In this document: positions 9,247 to 18,741 of the stretch, piece by piece
Layout: each line of letters opens with the position of its first letter
How positions within the stretch are numbered: the stretch's first letter is position 1
Source of the DNA: Alteromonas sp. LOR
Lineage (GTDB): Bacteria > Pseudomonadota > Gammaproteobacteria > Enterobacterales > Alteromonadaceae
DNA length: 64,000 bases
Reading direction: 5' to 3'
NCBI RefSeq assembly: GCF_000753865.1
Contig: NZ_JQFW01000030.1
Span: forward strand, 28,852-92,851
Program-made: the position numbers and the translations under genes
Notes under the pieces: generated by a model
Database searches by the model: none
Seen by the model: the letters and a program-made list of their open reading frames with translations, nothing else
Told to the model about the DNA's origin: nothing

Positions 9247-11169
9247 ATGCCCACTATTAAAAATGTATTTTCATCTGATGGCCTGCTGGCAAAAACCATA
9301 AAAGGGTTTGTGCCAAGAGAGGCGCAAACCGATATGGCCAACGCGGTAAAGCACGCTATCGATACAACGGGCAGTTTGGTGGTAGAAGCCGGTACCGGAA
9401 CGGGCAAAACCTTTGCTTATCTTGCGCCGGTGTTAATCAGCAGTGGTAAAGCCATTATTTCCACCGGAACGAAAAATCTGCAAGAGCAGCTTTTTCATCG
9501 CGACCTACCGCTAGTAAAAAAAGCGTTGAGCAGCAAGCGCAAAACGGCACTGCTAAAAGGGCGGTCGAACTATTTGTGTTTGCACCGATTATCTCAGCAT
9601 GGCGGTAACTCCACCTTGGTAGAAAAAGAGGTGTTAGGTCAGCTATCTGAAGTGAAACGCTGGTCAAGTACAACCAAAAGCGGAGATATGGGAGAGCTTA
9701 AAACCCTTCCAGAAGATGCGCGAGTGCTGCCCATGGTGACATCTACCGTAGACAACTGTTTAGGCCGAGAGTGTCCAGACTACGAAGACTGCTACCTAGT
9801 TAAAGCCCGCCGCAAAGCCCTCGATGCCGATATTATTGTGGTTAACCATCACCTTTTCTTCGCCGATATGGCGCTGAAAGACACGGGGTTTGGCGAGCTT
9901 ATTCCCGAAGCCGATGCCATTATTTTTGATGAGGCCCACCAAATCCCTGATATAGCCAGCGACTACTTTGGTGAGTCATTGTCTACGCGCCAAATTCAAG
10001 ATATTGCCAAAGACATTACCTTACTGTTTAGAACGGTACTCAAAGATGCTGGGCAGCTAGATAAAGCCGCTGATAAATGCCGTATGATTGCGTCAGATTT
10101 ACGCCTGCTTTTTCCTCATGATCCTGAGCGAGGAAATTGGGCACTCGCACTCGATCGCGACGAAGTTCGCCTACAGGTGGGTAAGCTTGCCGAAGCATTA
10201 GGTGTGCTTTATGAAGTGTGTAAACTGCATTTGGGCCGCGATAAAGACTTAGACAATATGTACGAGCGCATTGTTGCATCAAGAGAGCAACTTGACGCAT
10301 TGAGTGATAACAAGCAACAAAACGTAAGCTTGTGGTATGAAACAACGCAGCGTCATATTGTTATGCACTTAACGCCATTGTCTATTGCCGCAAAATTCAG
10401 ACGCTTTGTTGAGTCGCCGCCGCGAGGCTGGGTGTTTACGTCGGCCACGTTGATGGTCAATGGTGGTTTCGATCACTTTCAGCGTCGAATGGGGTTGGAA
10501 GATTCAGAAACCCTTGGTTTAGACAGCCCCTTCAACTACCCAGAGCAGGCTATGCTGTGTGTGCCGCGCTACTTGCCCGAACCAAACAGCTATGCAATGC
10601 GCGAAACTCTGCTGCACACGGCGAAGCGCTTAATTAAAGCCAGTCGCGGGCGTTGTTTCTTGTTGTTTACCAGCCACGCGATGCTAAGAGAAATAGCAAA
10701 GAAATTAGAAGATGAAATAGATAATCCGCTGCTTGTCCAAGGAACTACCACAAAACAAGCATTGTTGGATGCGTATTTAGCCGATGAGAAAGCAGTACTC
10801 ATGGGCACAGGTGCATTTTGGGAGGGCGTAGACGTTCGTGGTAACGACCTCGTCTGCGTGATGATAGATAAACTCCCGTTTGCTTCACCAGACGATCCGC
10901 TGCTTCAAGCTCGAATGGAAGATGTGAAAAAACGCGGTGCAAACCCCTTTGGCGTTATTCAAATTCCACAAGCAGTTATCACCTTAAAGCAGGGGGCAGG
11001 GCGCCTTATTCGCGACCCTACCGATAAAGGGGTGTTGGTCATTTGTGATAATCGCTTAGTGACTAAACCTTATGCAAAAACGTTTATAGGCAGCTTGCCC
11101 GACATGAAACGCACGCGAAGCCTAGATGATGTAGAGGCATTTCTTGCCGGCATCGATGATGAAGAATGA
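9247..11169 (+). CDS. yoaA: ATP-dependent iron-sulfur helicase YoaA (DinG/XPD family)
   Basis: A 640-residue superfamily 2 DNA helicase. Walker A (EAGTGTGKT) is at residues 47-55 and the DEAH box follows IIF near residue 228. Four cysteines, one in NYLCLHRL and three in NCLGRECPDYEDC, form the predicted 4Fe-4S site of the XPD/DinG group. The C-terminal motor domain has GTGAFWEGVD and QGAGRLIRD. In E. coli YoaA works with a DNA polymerase III subunit in repair. It is followed after 12 bp by tsaB, the same order as E. coli. No LexA-type box was seen upstream. Confidence 0.92.
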   Translation: MPTIKNVFSSDGLLAKTIKGFVPREAQTDMANAVKHAIDTTGSLVVEAGTGTGKTFAYLAPVLISSGKAIISTGTKNLQEQLFHRDLPLVKKALSSKRKTALLKGRSNYLCLHRLSQHGGNSTLVEKEVLGQLSEVKRWSSTTKSGDMGELKTLPEDARVLPMVTSTVDNCLGRECPDYEDCYLVKARRKALDADIIVVNHHLFFADMALKDTGFGELIPEADAIIFDEAHQIPDIASDYFGESLSTRQIQDIAKDITLLFRTVLKDAGQLDKAADKCRMIASDLRLLFPHDPERGNWALALDRDEVRLQVGKLAEALGVLYEVCKLHLGRDKDLDNMYERIVASREQLDALSDNKQQNVSLWYETTQRHIVMHLTPLSIAAKFRRFVESPPRGWVFTSATLMVNGGFDHFQRRMGLEDSETLGLDSPFNYPEQAMLCVPRYLPEPNSYAMRETLLHTAKRLIKASRGRCFLLFTSHAMLREIAKKLEDEIDNPLLVQGTTTKQALLDAYLADEKAVLMGTGAFWEGVDVRGNDLVCVMIDKLPFASPDDPLLQARMEDVKKRGANPFGVIQIPQAVITLKQGAGRLIRDPTDKGVLVICDNRLVTKPYAKTFIGSLPDMKRTRSLDDVEAFLAGIDDEE

Positions 11170-11181
11170 TAGAGAGTTGTA

Positions 11182-11925
11182 ATGAATATTTTAGCTATTG
11201 ATACAGCAACAGAAGCGTGCTCAGTCGCCTTAGAAGTCGACAATACGCTATACACCCATTTTGAAGTATGCCCCCAGCAGCACAGTCAGCGCCTGTTACC
11301 CATGATTGATGCAATACTAAAGGAAGCCGGTGTTGAATTAGCTTCTCTTGATTTATTGGCGTTTGGTCGCGGTCCCGGTAGTTTTACGGGAGTGAGAATT
11401 GCAACCGGAATGATTCAAGGGCTAGCACTTGGCACAGGGTTACCCGTTGCAGGCGTAAGCACGCTAAAGGCAATGGCGGTTGAAGCTGCACAAAAGAGCA
11501 CCGGCCAATTTGTTGCCGTTGCGTCAGACGCACGTATGAATGAAGTCTATTTCTGTGTATACAAACAGTTGGAAAACGGGTTAGAAATAATCGTTCCTGA
11601 ACAGGTATGTCCACCCGCAGACGCAGTCAATTACCTCAATGAATTAGGCGAAGCGCTAAACAATAATGTGACTGTTGCTGGTACTGGCTGGGCCGCCTAT
11701 GAGGAGCTTCAGCAGTGGTTGAATACGCAAGATGCTGCAGAATCAGCAGCAAGCACAGCAGCAAACACAGAGAAAAAACCAGCCGTGACATTACCAAACG
11801 CTGCATTCATGCTTGAAGACGCCAAAGAAGCTGCCCGTGCAAATACAACTACAAGCGCTGCAGAAGTGAAACCGGTTTACTTAAGAGATAAAGTAACGTG
11901 GAAAAAGCTTCCTGGTCGAGAATAA
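11182..11925 (+). CDS. tsaB: tRNA threonylcarbamoyladenosine protein TsaB
   Basis: A 247-residue member of the ASKHA-fold TsaB/YeaZ family, a partner of TsaD in making t6A on tRNAs reading ANN codons. The N-terminus MNILAIDTATEACSVAL and the segment GRGPGSFTGVRIA near 67-79 are signatures of the family. Residues 180-205 form an alanine-rich insert (ESAASTAANTEKK) absent from the shorter E. coli protein. It is probably co-transcribed with yoaA. Confidence 0.95.
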   Translation: MNILAIDTATEACSVALEVDNTLYTHFEVCPQQHSQRLLPMIDAILKEAGVELASLDLLAFGRGPGSFTGVRIATGMIQGLALGTGLPVAGVSTLKAMAVEAAQKSTGQFVAVASDARMNEVYFCVYKQLENGLEIIVPEQVCPPADAVNYLNELGEALNNNVTVAGTGWAAYEELQQWLNTQDAAESAASTAANTEKKPAVTLPNAAFMLEDAKEAARANTTTSAAEVKPVYLRDKVTWKKLPGRE

Positions 11926-11962
11926 GGGGTACCTTATACTGGGTATGAAAATTGCAAAAGCT

Positions 11963-12019
11963 AGAGCGTTTTGAAAATTACAGAGCGTTATGAAAACCAT
12001 AGAGTGTTATGAATATAAA
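11963..12019 (+). repeat. Tandem repeat, 19-bp period, three units
   Basis: Three units start at 11963, 11982 and 12001, each opening AGAGYGTTNTGAAAA or a close variant. The third unit contains the ATG of the following small gene, so the repeat makes up its translation initiation region. Confidence 0.75.
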
Positions 12020-12305
12020 TACTAATTTTGGCATAGCATCTTCTGACGCCGCTCAAGGCCGGGTCTCGAAAATTTCGAAAGACCCTCAACAGGAGAACAA
12101 AGGGCAAAGCGAATCGTCTGAGATTAAGGCGGTCGTTGTTGCGCCTGATGAACAGGGCACGAGCAATGCAAAGGCCTACCAAGATTTTATAAAAGAAGAC
12201 AGTAATGCCTATTCTCAGCAGGCCATTGCGTCTTACCAGAGCTTTGAAAAACAGCAGCAGCGAGAGTCGATACAAGTCATGTTTGGTGTTGATATCTACG
12301 CGTAG
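12009..12305 (+). CDS. Conserved hypothetical protein
   Basis: A 98-residue, polar, probably disordered protein without membrane segments or signal peptide. The C-terminal end (QAIASYQSFEKQQQRESIQ followed by MFGVDIYA) is of the kind conserved in small proteins of Alteromonadales and vibrios, which favours a real gene. Its function is unknown. The start ATG at 12009 lies inside a 19-bp tandem repeat and has no clear ribosome binding site. It follows tsaB by 83 bp. Confidence 0.6.
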   Translation: MNINTNFGIASSDAAQGRVSKISKDPQQENKGQSESSEIKAVVVAPDEQGTSNAKAYQDFIKEDSNAYSQQAIASYQSFEKQQQRESIQVMFGVDIYA

Positions 12306-12682
12306 AGGGGAGCCAGTCCTTTGCCAACTAGCCCATTACTACCTGCTTAGTCGCTCCCATTCCTTGTTTAGTATTGTTGCTGCTAATTCGGGGGAATGCT
12401 TACTATCATCAGAGCTCACTAACAGCCTGAAATTATCCGGTGGTAATACATTGAGTGTCAGGTGGCTGAAATTCCGAAGCTTTTACAGGGTTTGTTTTAG
12501 AATCTTTATCATTTTGTAACAGAACTCTAGTGGTTCTGTGAACGTATCAATGCTAACTTAGTCTTAGTTATGAAGCCCTCAAATGCTCGACGAAAAAGCA
12601 AGACGAAGGCTGTCTACACAATTTTCTACTTCAGTGGTAACGCCGGGGTTAATCGTCAAATGATGTACAAAGGAGCGCGCAT
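12306..12682. other. Intergenic region before slp (377 bp)
   Basis: The promoter region of slp. An AAAGGAG ribosome binding site lies at 12669-12675. GGGAGC near 12308 and GCTCCC near 12352 could pair across a 40-base loop, too wide for a normal terminator. Nothing else was recognised. Confidence 0.6.
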
Positions 12683-13411
12683 ATGTCTCGATATTTACTT
12701 TTATTGACCGTGTTCATGTTTGCAGGATGTGCCATGGTGCCAGATACCTTAGAGGTACCCGAAGGCACCGCATTAGTTTCGTATCCAAGTGCCGTTACGT
12801 CAGGCGCCAGTGCTCAAGGGCAAAAGGCTCGCTGGGGCGGCATTGTGGTTGGTGTTGAGAATAAACCGAACAAAACCTTTATCGAACTCGCGCACTTCCC
12901 ACTCAATCACTACGGTAAGCCCCGCAGTTCTGGCGAGACATCTGGGCGCTTTAAAGTTCAGATAGACGGCTTTGTCGATCCTATTGTGTTTGAAGAGGGT
13001 CGAACTGCCACCTTTTTGGGTACGCTTATCGCACCCACCACGGGGATGGTAGGTGAGCAGCCTTATATCTACCCCACTATTGCGGCCGATGATTACCATA
13101 TGTGGCGAGATAGGGAAGTGTACGACGTAAACACATTCTTCTTTAATTACCACAGCGGGTGGTATTCACCCTTCTATGGTCTGCGCGGCCCATGGGGATG
13201 GGGCGGAGGTCCTTGGATGGGCGGACGCTTCATGGGGGGCCCTTGGATGTTCCCGCAAATGAATCGAATGCGAGTGATACGCTATAGCAATGCGCCTAGA
13301 CGCGCTAGAATAACCAATATGAATGGACCTAGCCCGGCAAAAAGAAGCTCCAGGTCAAGCGGCGGTCAAAAAGGGCCGGTGATAACCAACCCCAAAGTCC
13401 AGCAGTATTAG
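12683..13411 (+). CDS. Slp-family outer-membrane lipoprotein
   Basis: A 242-residue lipoprotein with a signal peptide ending in the lipobox FAGC (Cys16). The body follows the Slp family, including ARWGGIVVGVENKPNKT near residues 50-66 and the FVDP-FEEGRTATFLGTL stretch. E. coli carries its slp paralogue yeaY at the same place between tsaB and fadD. Past residue 150 the protein is unusual: a Gly/Trp/Pro/Met-rich stretch (GPWGWGGGPWMGGRFMGG, about residues 170-187) and then a basic Arg/Ser-rich tail. Slp proteins are associated with stationary phase and acid stress in E. coli; the role here is not known. Confidence 0.88.
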   Translation: MSRYLLLLTVFMFAGCAMVPDTLEVPEGTALVSYPSAVTSGASAQGQKARWGGIVVGVENKPNKTFIELAHFPLNHYGKPRSSGETSGRFKVQIDGFVDPIVFEEGRTATFLGTLIAPTTGMVGEQPYIYPTIAADDYHMWRDREVYDVNTFFFNYHSGWYSPFYGLRGPWGWGGGPWMGGRFMGGPWMFPQMNRMRVIRYSNAPRRARITNMNGPSPAKRSSRSSGGQKGPVITNPKVQQY

Positions 13412-13418
13412 TAGCAAG

Positions 13419-13446
13419 AGGCGGCAAGTTGATGCCGCCTTTTTTG
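13419..13446 (+). terminator. Rho-independent terminator after slp
   Basis: GGCGGCA and TGCCGCC pair around the loop AGTTGA and are followed by TTTTTTG, eight bases after the slp stop codon. Confidence 0.92.
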
Positions 13447-13506
13447 TTTTCAACTGAGTTTAAAAAGTAAATGTGGCAATAGTTTGCCGCCAATGGTGAT
13501 GCGTTT

Positions 13507-14346
13507 ATGGTTGAGTTTGAAGCAATGGCAGGCCCGCTTAAATTAGCGGGTTTAGACAATCAAGGAAGTGGACAAGTTGTCATTGGCCTTCACGGTTACC
13601 TCGATAACGCGGAAAGCTTACGAGTATTAGCGCCTTATTTATCGTCCTGTCGCTATGTAGCTATCGACCTTGCTGGTCACGGTCGCTCATCTCATCGCCC
13701 TGTGGGCGCTCACTATAATCAAACTGACTATTTACAAGACCTGCATGGGCTCATTGAGAGCGAGGGCTGGGACAATGTCATTCTTATAGGGCATTCTCTT
13801 GGTGGTATCCTAGTGACTATGTATGCCGCGTTATTCCCTGAAAAAGTAAAAGCGGTAGTGAGTATTGATGCGTGTGGGCCGCTTTCTGAAAGCGAAGAAA
13901 CGACGCAGCAGCAAATGCGAAATGCGTTAATTAGCAGGCAGGGTAAATCAAGCGGCCACCGCCGTACGGTTAACCTTGATGATGCGGTGAAAGCGCGGTG
14001 CAAAATATCAGATATGACAGCTGCTCATGCGCGGCAAATACTCATGCGAAATATGATTACAGAGGCAGATGGCAATACCTATTGGTGTAGCGACCCTAAG
14101 CTTCGGACAAAATCCATACTTAGACTTACAGAAAAACAAGCACAAACCTTAATGGAGTCGGTGACATGTCCTATACTTTTTATCGGCGCATCGGCGAGTT
14201 TTAAAAATTTACCTCATGTTTATGAGCAACGAGCACACTGGTTTGAATCTGCGCAATATGAACAATTTGTAGGCGGCCATCACATTCATATGGAAAATAG
14301 TGAGGATGTAGGGCGTCTTATTTGTCAATTTGTTGAGCAAATGTAA
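13507..14346 (+). CDS. Alpha/beta-hydrolase
   Basis: A 279-residue alpha/beta-hydrolase. The oxyanion motif LHGYLDNAESL is near residues 29-39, the nucleophile serine lies in GHSLGG near 98, and the catalytic His is probably in GGHHIHME near 258-265. Such proteins hydrolyse esters, thioesters or related bonds; the substrate cannot be inferred. The position before fadD is suggestive of lipid metabolism but not proof. No signal peptide is present, so it is cytoplasmic. Confidence 0.85.
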   Translation: MVEFEAMAGPLKLAGLDNQGSGQVVIGLHGYLDNAESLRVLAPYLSSCRYVAIDLAGHGRSSHRPVGAHYNQTDYLQDLHGLIESEGWDNVILIGHSLGGILVTMYAALFPEKVKAVVSIDACGPLSESEETTQQQMRNALISRQGKSSGHRRTVNLDDAVKARCKISDMTAAHARQILMRNMITEADGNTYWCSDPKLRTKSILRLTEKQAQTLMESVTCPILFIGASASFKNLPHVYEQRAHWFESAQYEQFVGGHHIHMENSEDVGRLICQFVEQM

Positions 14347-14388
14347 ATTGCAGCGTTTATTTTTTTTTACACTTCCTATACTATTCGC

Positions 14389-14405
14389 AGGTTATCAGAC
14401 CAGTT
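14389..14405. promoter_or_regulatory. Candidate FadR operator of fadD
   Basis: AGGTTATCAGACCAGTT matches the FadR consensus AACTGGTCNGACCAGTT at 12 of 16 defined positions, with the right half complete. It lies just downstream of a TATACT -10-like box (14378-14383), a position suited to repression. fadR is in this window, at 23045-23755. Confidence 0.65.
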
Positions 14406-14467
14406 ACATGGGCGCGGTTTCTCACGGGCTCAATTATTAGTAGAAGAATAAAGTAAAGGAGGTTTTG

Positions 14468-16120
14468 GTGGAAAAAACCTGGCTTAAACATTACGACCCT
14501 CGTGTATCCGCAGAAATTGATGCCGATCGCTACAACTCTGTCGTCGACATTTTTGAACAATCGGTAAAAAAGTTTAAAGATAAAGAAGCCTTTATTAATA
14601 TGGGGCATTCAATGACGTTTGGTGAGCTTGATACGTTATCAGCTCAGTATGCGGCTTATCTACAGGCTAGCGGACTAAAGCGCGGTGATGCCGTAGCGAT
14701 AATGATGCCGAACCTTCTCCAATACCCTGTTGCCATGTTTGGTATTTTGCGCGCCGGTATGGTCGTTGTTAATGTTAACCCGTTGTACACGGCCAGAGAG
14801 CTAAAACATCAGCTTAACGACGCTAATGTAAAAGCCATTGTCATTGTCGAAAACTTTGCCTGTACCCTAGAAGCAGTGATTGGCGATACCCAAGTAAAAG
14901 AAGTGTTTCTTACTGCACTTGGTGACATGCTTCCAGCGCCAAAACGCTGGGTAGTGAACGCGGTAGTTAAATACGTGAAGAAAATGGTGCCGTCGTTTAA
15001 TCTATCGGCCACCACATCGTTCATGTCGGCAGTCAAAAAAGGGCAGTCTTTAGAATACAAACGTCCAAATATAGAAAACTCAGACATAGCGTTTTTGCAA
15101 TACACCGGCGGTACAACAGGTGTATCTAAAGGGGCAATGCTGACTCATAGAAATATGGTTGCCAATTTAGAGCAAGTATCTGGAATACTTGAAACCGTTA
15201 TAGAAGAAGGTAAAGATTTTGTCGTGACGGCACTGCCGCTTTACCATATCTTCGCGTTGCTGGCGAACTGCTTGATGTTTGTGAAGTACGGCTGTCGCAA
15301 CCTACTTATCACTAACCCACGGGATATGCCTGCATTTGTCAGTGAGTTAGGGAAATACCCATTTACGATATTACCCGGTGTTAATACGCTCTTTAACGGC
15401 CTGCTTAACACACCCGGGTTTGACGAATTAGATTTTTCTAATTTCAAGTTTGGACTAGGTGGCGGTATGGCGGTTCAGCGCCCTGTGGCAGAAAAGTGGG
15501 AAAAAGTAACGGGCACCGTACTTTTAGAAGGCTATGGCCTCACTGAATGCTCGCCAGTTGTTGCGGTAAATCCACCTCAGATAGAGGCGTATAAAGGCGC
15601 AATCGGTATGCCAGTTCCTTCTACCGACATCAAGCTATTAGATGACGACGGCAATCCAGTAGAAAAAGGTGAACCAGGCGAGATGTGGGTAAAAGGCCCG
15701 CAAGTCATGAAGGGATATCTAAATCGCCCAGAAGCGACGGAAGATATCTTGAAAGATGGATGGCTTGCCACAGGTGACATTGCCACGGTAGACGATGAAG
15801 GTTACTTCTATATTGTTGACCGCAAAAAGGATATGATCCTAGTTTCAGGCTTCAATGTGTTCCCTAATGAAATTGAAGAAGTCGCTGCTATGCACGAAAA
15901 TATCGTCGAAGCGGCCGCGGTGGGTGTACCTCACGAAGTTAGTGGTGAGGTTGTTAAGTTATTCGTAGTACGTAACAACGACTCGTTAACTGAAAAAGAC
16001 GTTATCGCTCACTGCCGTAGTGAACTAACAGGCTACAAAGTGCCAAAACAAGTTGTCTTTAAAGATGATTTGCCAAAAACCAATGTAGGTAAAATACTGC
16101 GTCGGGAGCTTAGAGACTAA
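14468..16120 (+). CDS. fadD: Long-chain fatty acid-CoA ligase
   Basis: An acyl-adenylate-forming enzyme of 551 residues (550 from the start chosen) that activates incoming fatty acids for beta-oxidation. The ATP/AMP motif [18 protein letters not shown] lies near 216-233, the adenylate site YGLTECSP near 358 and the C-terminal KVPKQVVF and GKILRREL segments end the protein. I prefer the GTG at 14468 to the TTG at 14465 because the strong AGGAGG at 14457-14462 is then five bases away. The gene lies between a hydrolase and rnd, as fadD-rnd do in E. coli, and a FadR-like site sits in its promoter. Confidence 0.95.
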   Translation: MEKTWLKHYDPRVSAEIDADRYNSVVDIFEQSVKKFKDKEAFINMGHSMTFGELDTLSAQYAAYLQASGLKRGDAVAIMMPNLLQYPVAMFGILRAGMVVVNVNPLYTARELKHQLNDANVKAIVIVENFACTLEAVIGDTQVKEVFLTALGDMLPAPKRWVVNAVVKYVKKMVPSFNLSATTSFMSAVKKGQSLEYKRPNIENSDIAFLQYTGGTTGVSKGAMLTHRNMVANLEQVSGILETVIEEGKDFVVTALPLYHIFALLANCLMFVKYGCRNLLITNPRDMPAFVSELGKYPFTILPGVNTLFNGLLNTPGFDELDFSNFKFGLGGGMAVQRPVAEKWEKVTGTVLLEGYGLTECSPVVAVNPPQIEAYKGAIGMPVPSTDIKLLDDDGNPVEKGEPGEMWVKGPQVMKGYLNRPEATEDILKDGWLATGDIATVDDEGYFYIVDRKKDMILVSGFNVFPNEIEEVAAMHENIVEAAAVGVPHEVSGEVVKLFVVRNNDSLTEKDVIAHCRSELTGYKVPKQVVFKDDLPKTNVGKILRRELRD

Positions 16121-16138
16121 TTTCTTTAACTAGTTTTT

Positions 16139-16166
16139 AAAGCCGGCGTGAGCCGGCTTTTTTATT
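16139..16166 (+). terminator. Rho-independent terminator after fadD
   Basis: AAGCCGGC and GCCGGCTT pair around GTGA and are followed by TTTTATTT. It ends just before the start of rnd, so rnd probably has its own initiation or relies on read-through. Confidence 0.92.
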
Positions 16167-16180
16167 TAATGTGCGAAATA

Positions 16181-17338
16181 ATGCAATATCAATTAATTAC
16201 AACATACGAACAGCTAGACAACGTGTGCGCTTTGGCACAACAGCAAGGTGCTGTGGCTCTTGATACAGAGTTTGTACGAACGCGAACGCTTACGCCTCAC
16301 CTTGGGTTAATTCAGCTCTACGATGGGCATCAGCTTGTTCTTATCGACCCTATTGCCATAGACAATATGCAGCCATTCATCGATTTGCTGGAAAATAAAT
16401 CGCTTGTGAAGGTATTGCACTCATGTTCTGAAGACTTAGAAACGTTTCTCGTTGCTTTCAATACGATCCCTGAGCCTGTTTTCGACACCCAGTTTGCGGC
16501 CAGTCTATTAGATATGGGGCCAAGTTTAGGGTATGCCCGTCTTGTAGAGATGATTTGCAACGTGAGCCTTGATAAAGGTGAATCTCGAACCGATTGGATT
16601 GCCCGTCCACTGCGTGAGTCGCAGCTAAGTTACGCTGCTAACGACGTGTTGTATCTGCTGCCTTGCTATGAGGATTTGGTAGATAAGATAAAAAACGCTG
16701 GTATTGAGAACTGGGTTTACCAAGAGATAGCCTTGCTCGCTGCGAAAAAGCGGGCGCAAATGCCAGCAGATTTTGCCTACCTCACTATTAAAAATAATTG
16801 GCGATTGAACAGCGAACAACTTACGGTACTTCAGGCACTAGCGTCGTGGCGTTTAACAACGGCAAGAAAAAAAGATCTCGCGTTAAACTTTGTCTTTAAA
16901 GAAGGGCATTTGTTCGAGGCGGCACAGCGCCTTTTATCGAGTAAATCAGACTTATCAAAAATTAACGATTTAAATCACCAGGCAATACGTCGATATGGCG
17001 ATACTATTATCGACTTGATTGCCGAGGCTCGTGAGCGGTTCGCTCAAACTCCGGATAAATTGCGACTACCGCAAGTACTACGCTTGATGGATATTCCTAA
17101 GTACAAGAAAACACTTGCCGATCTCAAAGTTATCAGCGAAGAGATTGCTAAAGAAAATGGCGTGAATAACGAAGTAATGTCATCGAAAAAGCAGCTGAAT
17201 CAATTATTAAAGTGGTATTGGTTTGATGTAGATGAAACCCGTATCCTGGGCTTAAAACCTGACGTGTTATCAACATGGCGTGGGCCACTCTTTATGCCAA
17301 AAGTGGTTGAGTTACTTGGTGAACTGCCTGAGGGCTAG
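16181..17338 (+). CDS. rnd: Ribonuclease D
   Basis: A 3'-5' exoribonuclease of the DEDD family that trims tRNA precursors. The first catalytic pair is in LDTEFVRTRT near residues 25-34, further acidic residues are in HSCSEDLE and the final Tyr-Asp pair is in SYAANDVLYL near 155. A HRDC-type domain covers about 210-290. The ATG at 16181 gives an N-terminus (MQYQLITTYEQL) matching E. coli RNase D; the in-frame start at 16148 lies inside the fadD terminator and is unlikely, and ATG 16169 is a second choice. E. coli minCDE, which follow rnd there, are missing here. Confidence 0.92.
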   Translation: MQYQLITTYEQLDNVCALAQQQGAVALDTEFVRTRTLTPHLGLIQLYDGHQLVLIDPIAIDNMQPFIDLLENKSLVKVLHSCSEDLETFLVAFNTIPEPVFDTQFAASLLDMGPSLGYARLVEMICNVSLDKGESRTDWIARPLRESQLSYAANDVLYLLPCYEDLVDKIKNAGIENWVYQEIALLAAKKRAQMPADFAYLTIKNNWRLNSEQLTVLQALASWRLTTARKKDLALNFVFKEGHLFEAAQRLLSSKSDLSKINDLNHQAIRRYGDTIIDLIAEARERFAQTPDKLRLPQVLRLMDIPKYKKTLADLKVISEEIAKENGVNNEVMSSKKQLNQLLKWYWFDVDETRILGLKPDVLSTWRGPLFMPKVVELLGELPEG

Positions 17339-17355
17339 AATACTTCTTCGCAATG

Positions 17356-17379
17356 AAAGCGCTCAATTAAAAGCGCTTA
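17356..17379 (+). repeat. AAGCGCTT repeats / hairpin after rnd
   Basis: Two AAAGCGCT words separated by CAATTAA can fold together, and a third AAAAGCGCT lies at 17394-17402. This may be a weak terminator for rnd or a simple repeat. Confidence 0.4.
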
Positions 17380-17471
17380 AAAAGAACCGAAATAAAAGCG
17401 CTGAAACGCTAAAGCCAAAATAAAACGTCAGTTTTGGTAAACATAAACACAGAATAGAAACGAGAAATAGT

Positions 17472-17768
17472 ATGTTATGTGCGGTTTATAAAACCCAAAA
17501 AAAACAGGGCATGTATTTATACGTGCCTAAAAAAGATGTATTCGACGACGTGCCAGAGCCTCTTATGCAGCGCTTTGGCAAGCCTGAGTTAGTAATACTG
17601 CTAGCATTAGACAAGCGTGAAAAGATAGCAGGCATCGACAAGCAAAAGCTCACAGATGAATTAAATAGCAACGGCTTTTACCTACAAATGCCTCCTAAAG
17701 AGGACGATCTTCTGTCTACTCATCGAGTTTCTCTTGGCCTATCTTCTTCACCGGACAAAAAGTTTTAG
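17472..17768 (+). CDS. ycgL: YcgL-domain protein
   Basis: A 98-residue soluble protein matching the YcgL family throughout: the start [17 protein letters not shown], a central [13 protein letters not shown] and the C-terminal [11 protein letters not shown]. Biochemical function is unclear. It heads a tight cluster with a lytic transglycosylase, an FAH-family enzyme and ycgN, and in E. coli ycgL also lies next to ycgM and ycgN. Confidence 0.9.
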   Translation: MLCAVYKTQKKQGMYLYVPKKDVFDDVPEPLMQRFGKPELVILLALDKREKIAGIDKQKLTDELNSNGFYLQMPPKEDDLLSTHRVSLGLSSSPDKKF

Positions 17769-17769
17769 T

Positions 17770-18741
17770 ATGCGTTTAACTATGTTGTTAGCAATGCTGG
17801 TGGCGAGTATTGCTGTGTCTTCATCTCAAGCCAGCGACAATGAATTTAATGATTATCTTAAATCGCTGAAAAGCGAAGCGATAGAAAAAGGCTACGACGT
17901 ACAGTTTATTGATAGCGCATTTAGCGATATCACATTTCGACCTACCGCCGTTAAATCAGATAAAAACCAGCCGGAAAAGAAAATCACCTTAGACGATTAC
18001 ATTGTATCGCGAGTACCTGATTGGAAGGCTGAGCAGGCAGTACAGAAATACCTTTCTAATAAAGCATTACTGGACGAAATTGGCCGCAAATATGGTGTTC
18101 AACCACGCTTTATCGTGGCGCTATGGGGCAATGAGTCAAACTTTGGAAAAATACAGGGTTCGTATAGCGTACTGTCGGCATTAGCCTCTCTTGCGTATGA
18201 AGGGCGTAGGGAAGCACTATTCAAAAAGAATTTCTTTGCTGCGCTTACTATTTTAAGTGAAAAGCACGCACAGGTGGATAATTTTAAAGGCTCCTGGGCC
18301 GGAGCGATGGGGCAGACCCAATTTATGCCAGTATCGTTTCTCACCTATGCTGAAGATTATGACGGCGATGGCAAAAAAGACATTTGGGGCACAAAAGCCG
18401 ATGTGTTTGCCTCTATTGCCAATTATCTAGCCTCAGAAGGCTGGGATGACGAGGGGACCTGGGGCCGCCAAGTAAAACTGACTAAGCCAGTAACGGTATC
18501 GGGCTTAGCTAAAGAAAACATGAAGCCGCTATCGTTTTGGCAAGACCAAGGCGTAAGACGGTTTGACGGTAGCGACCTTCCCAATGTGGATATTAAAGCG
18601 TCGTTAATTATGCCTGACGGCGAAAACGGCAGGATCTATCTTGTCTATAATAATTTTCATACCCTAATGAAATGGAATCGTTCGACCTATTTTGGCGTTT
18701 CCGTTGGATATTTGTCTGAGCGCATAAAGAGAGGATACTAA
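17770..18741 (+). CDS. Lytic murein transglycosylase (MltB/SLT family)
   Basis: A periplasmic peptidoglycan-cleaving enzyme of 323 residues. A signal peptide (MRLTMLLAMLVASIAVSSSQA) is followed by the MltB-type domain with the catalytic Glu in VALWGNESNFG, then SWAGAMGQTQFMP and YAEDYDGDGKKDIW. There is no lipobox, so it is probably soluble, unlike MltB itself. I take the ATG at 17770, one base after the ycgL stop, because it gives a clean signal peptide; an upstream in-frame start at 17734 lies inside ycgL. It overlaps the next gene by one base. Confidence 0.9.
   Translation: MRLTMLLAMLVASIAVSSSQASDNEFNDYLKSLKSEAIEKGYDVQFIDSAFSDITFRPTAVKSDKNQPEKKITLDDYIVSRVPDWKAEQAVQKYLSNKALLDEIGRKYGVQPRFIVALWGNESNFGKIQGSYSVLSALASLAYEGRREALFKKNFFAALTILSEKHAQVDNFKGSWAGAMGQTQFMPVSFLTYAEDYDGDGKKDIWGTKADVFASIANYLASEGWDDEGTWGRQVKLTKPVTVSGLAKENMKPLSFWQDQGVRRFDGSDLPNVDIKASLIMPDGENGRIYLVYNNFHTLMKWNRSTYFGVSVGYLSERIKRGY

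Noticed and set aside
12205..12519. 104-residue plus-strand frame after the small hypothetical gene
   Set aside because: Overlaps the end of the gene at 12009-12305, no ribosome binding site and no protein-like composition.
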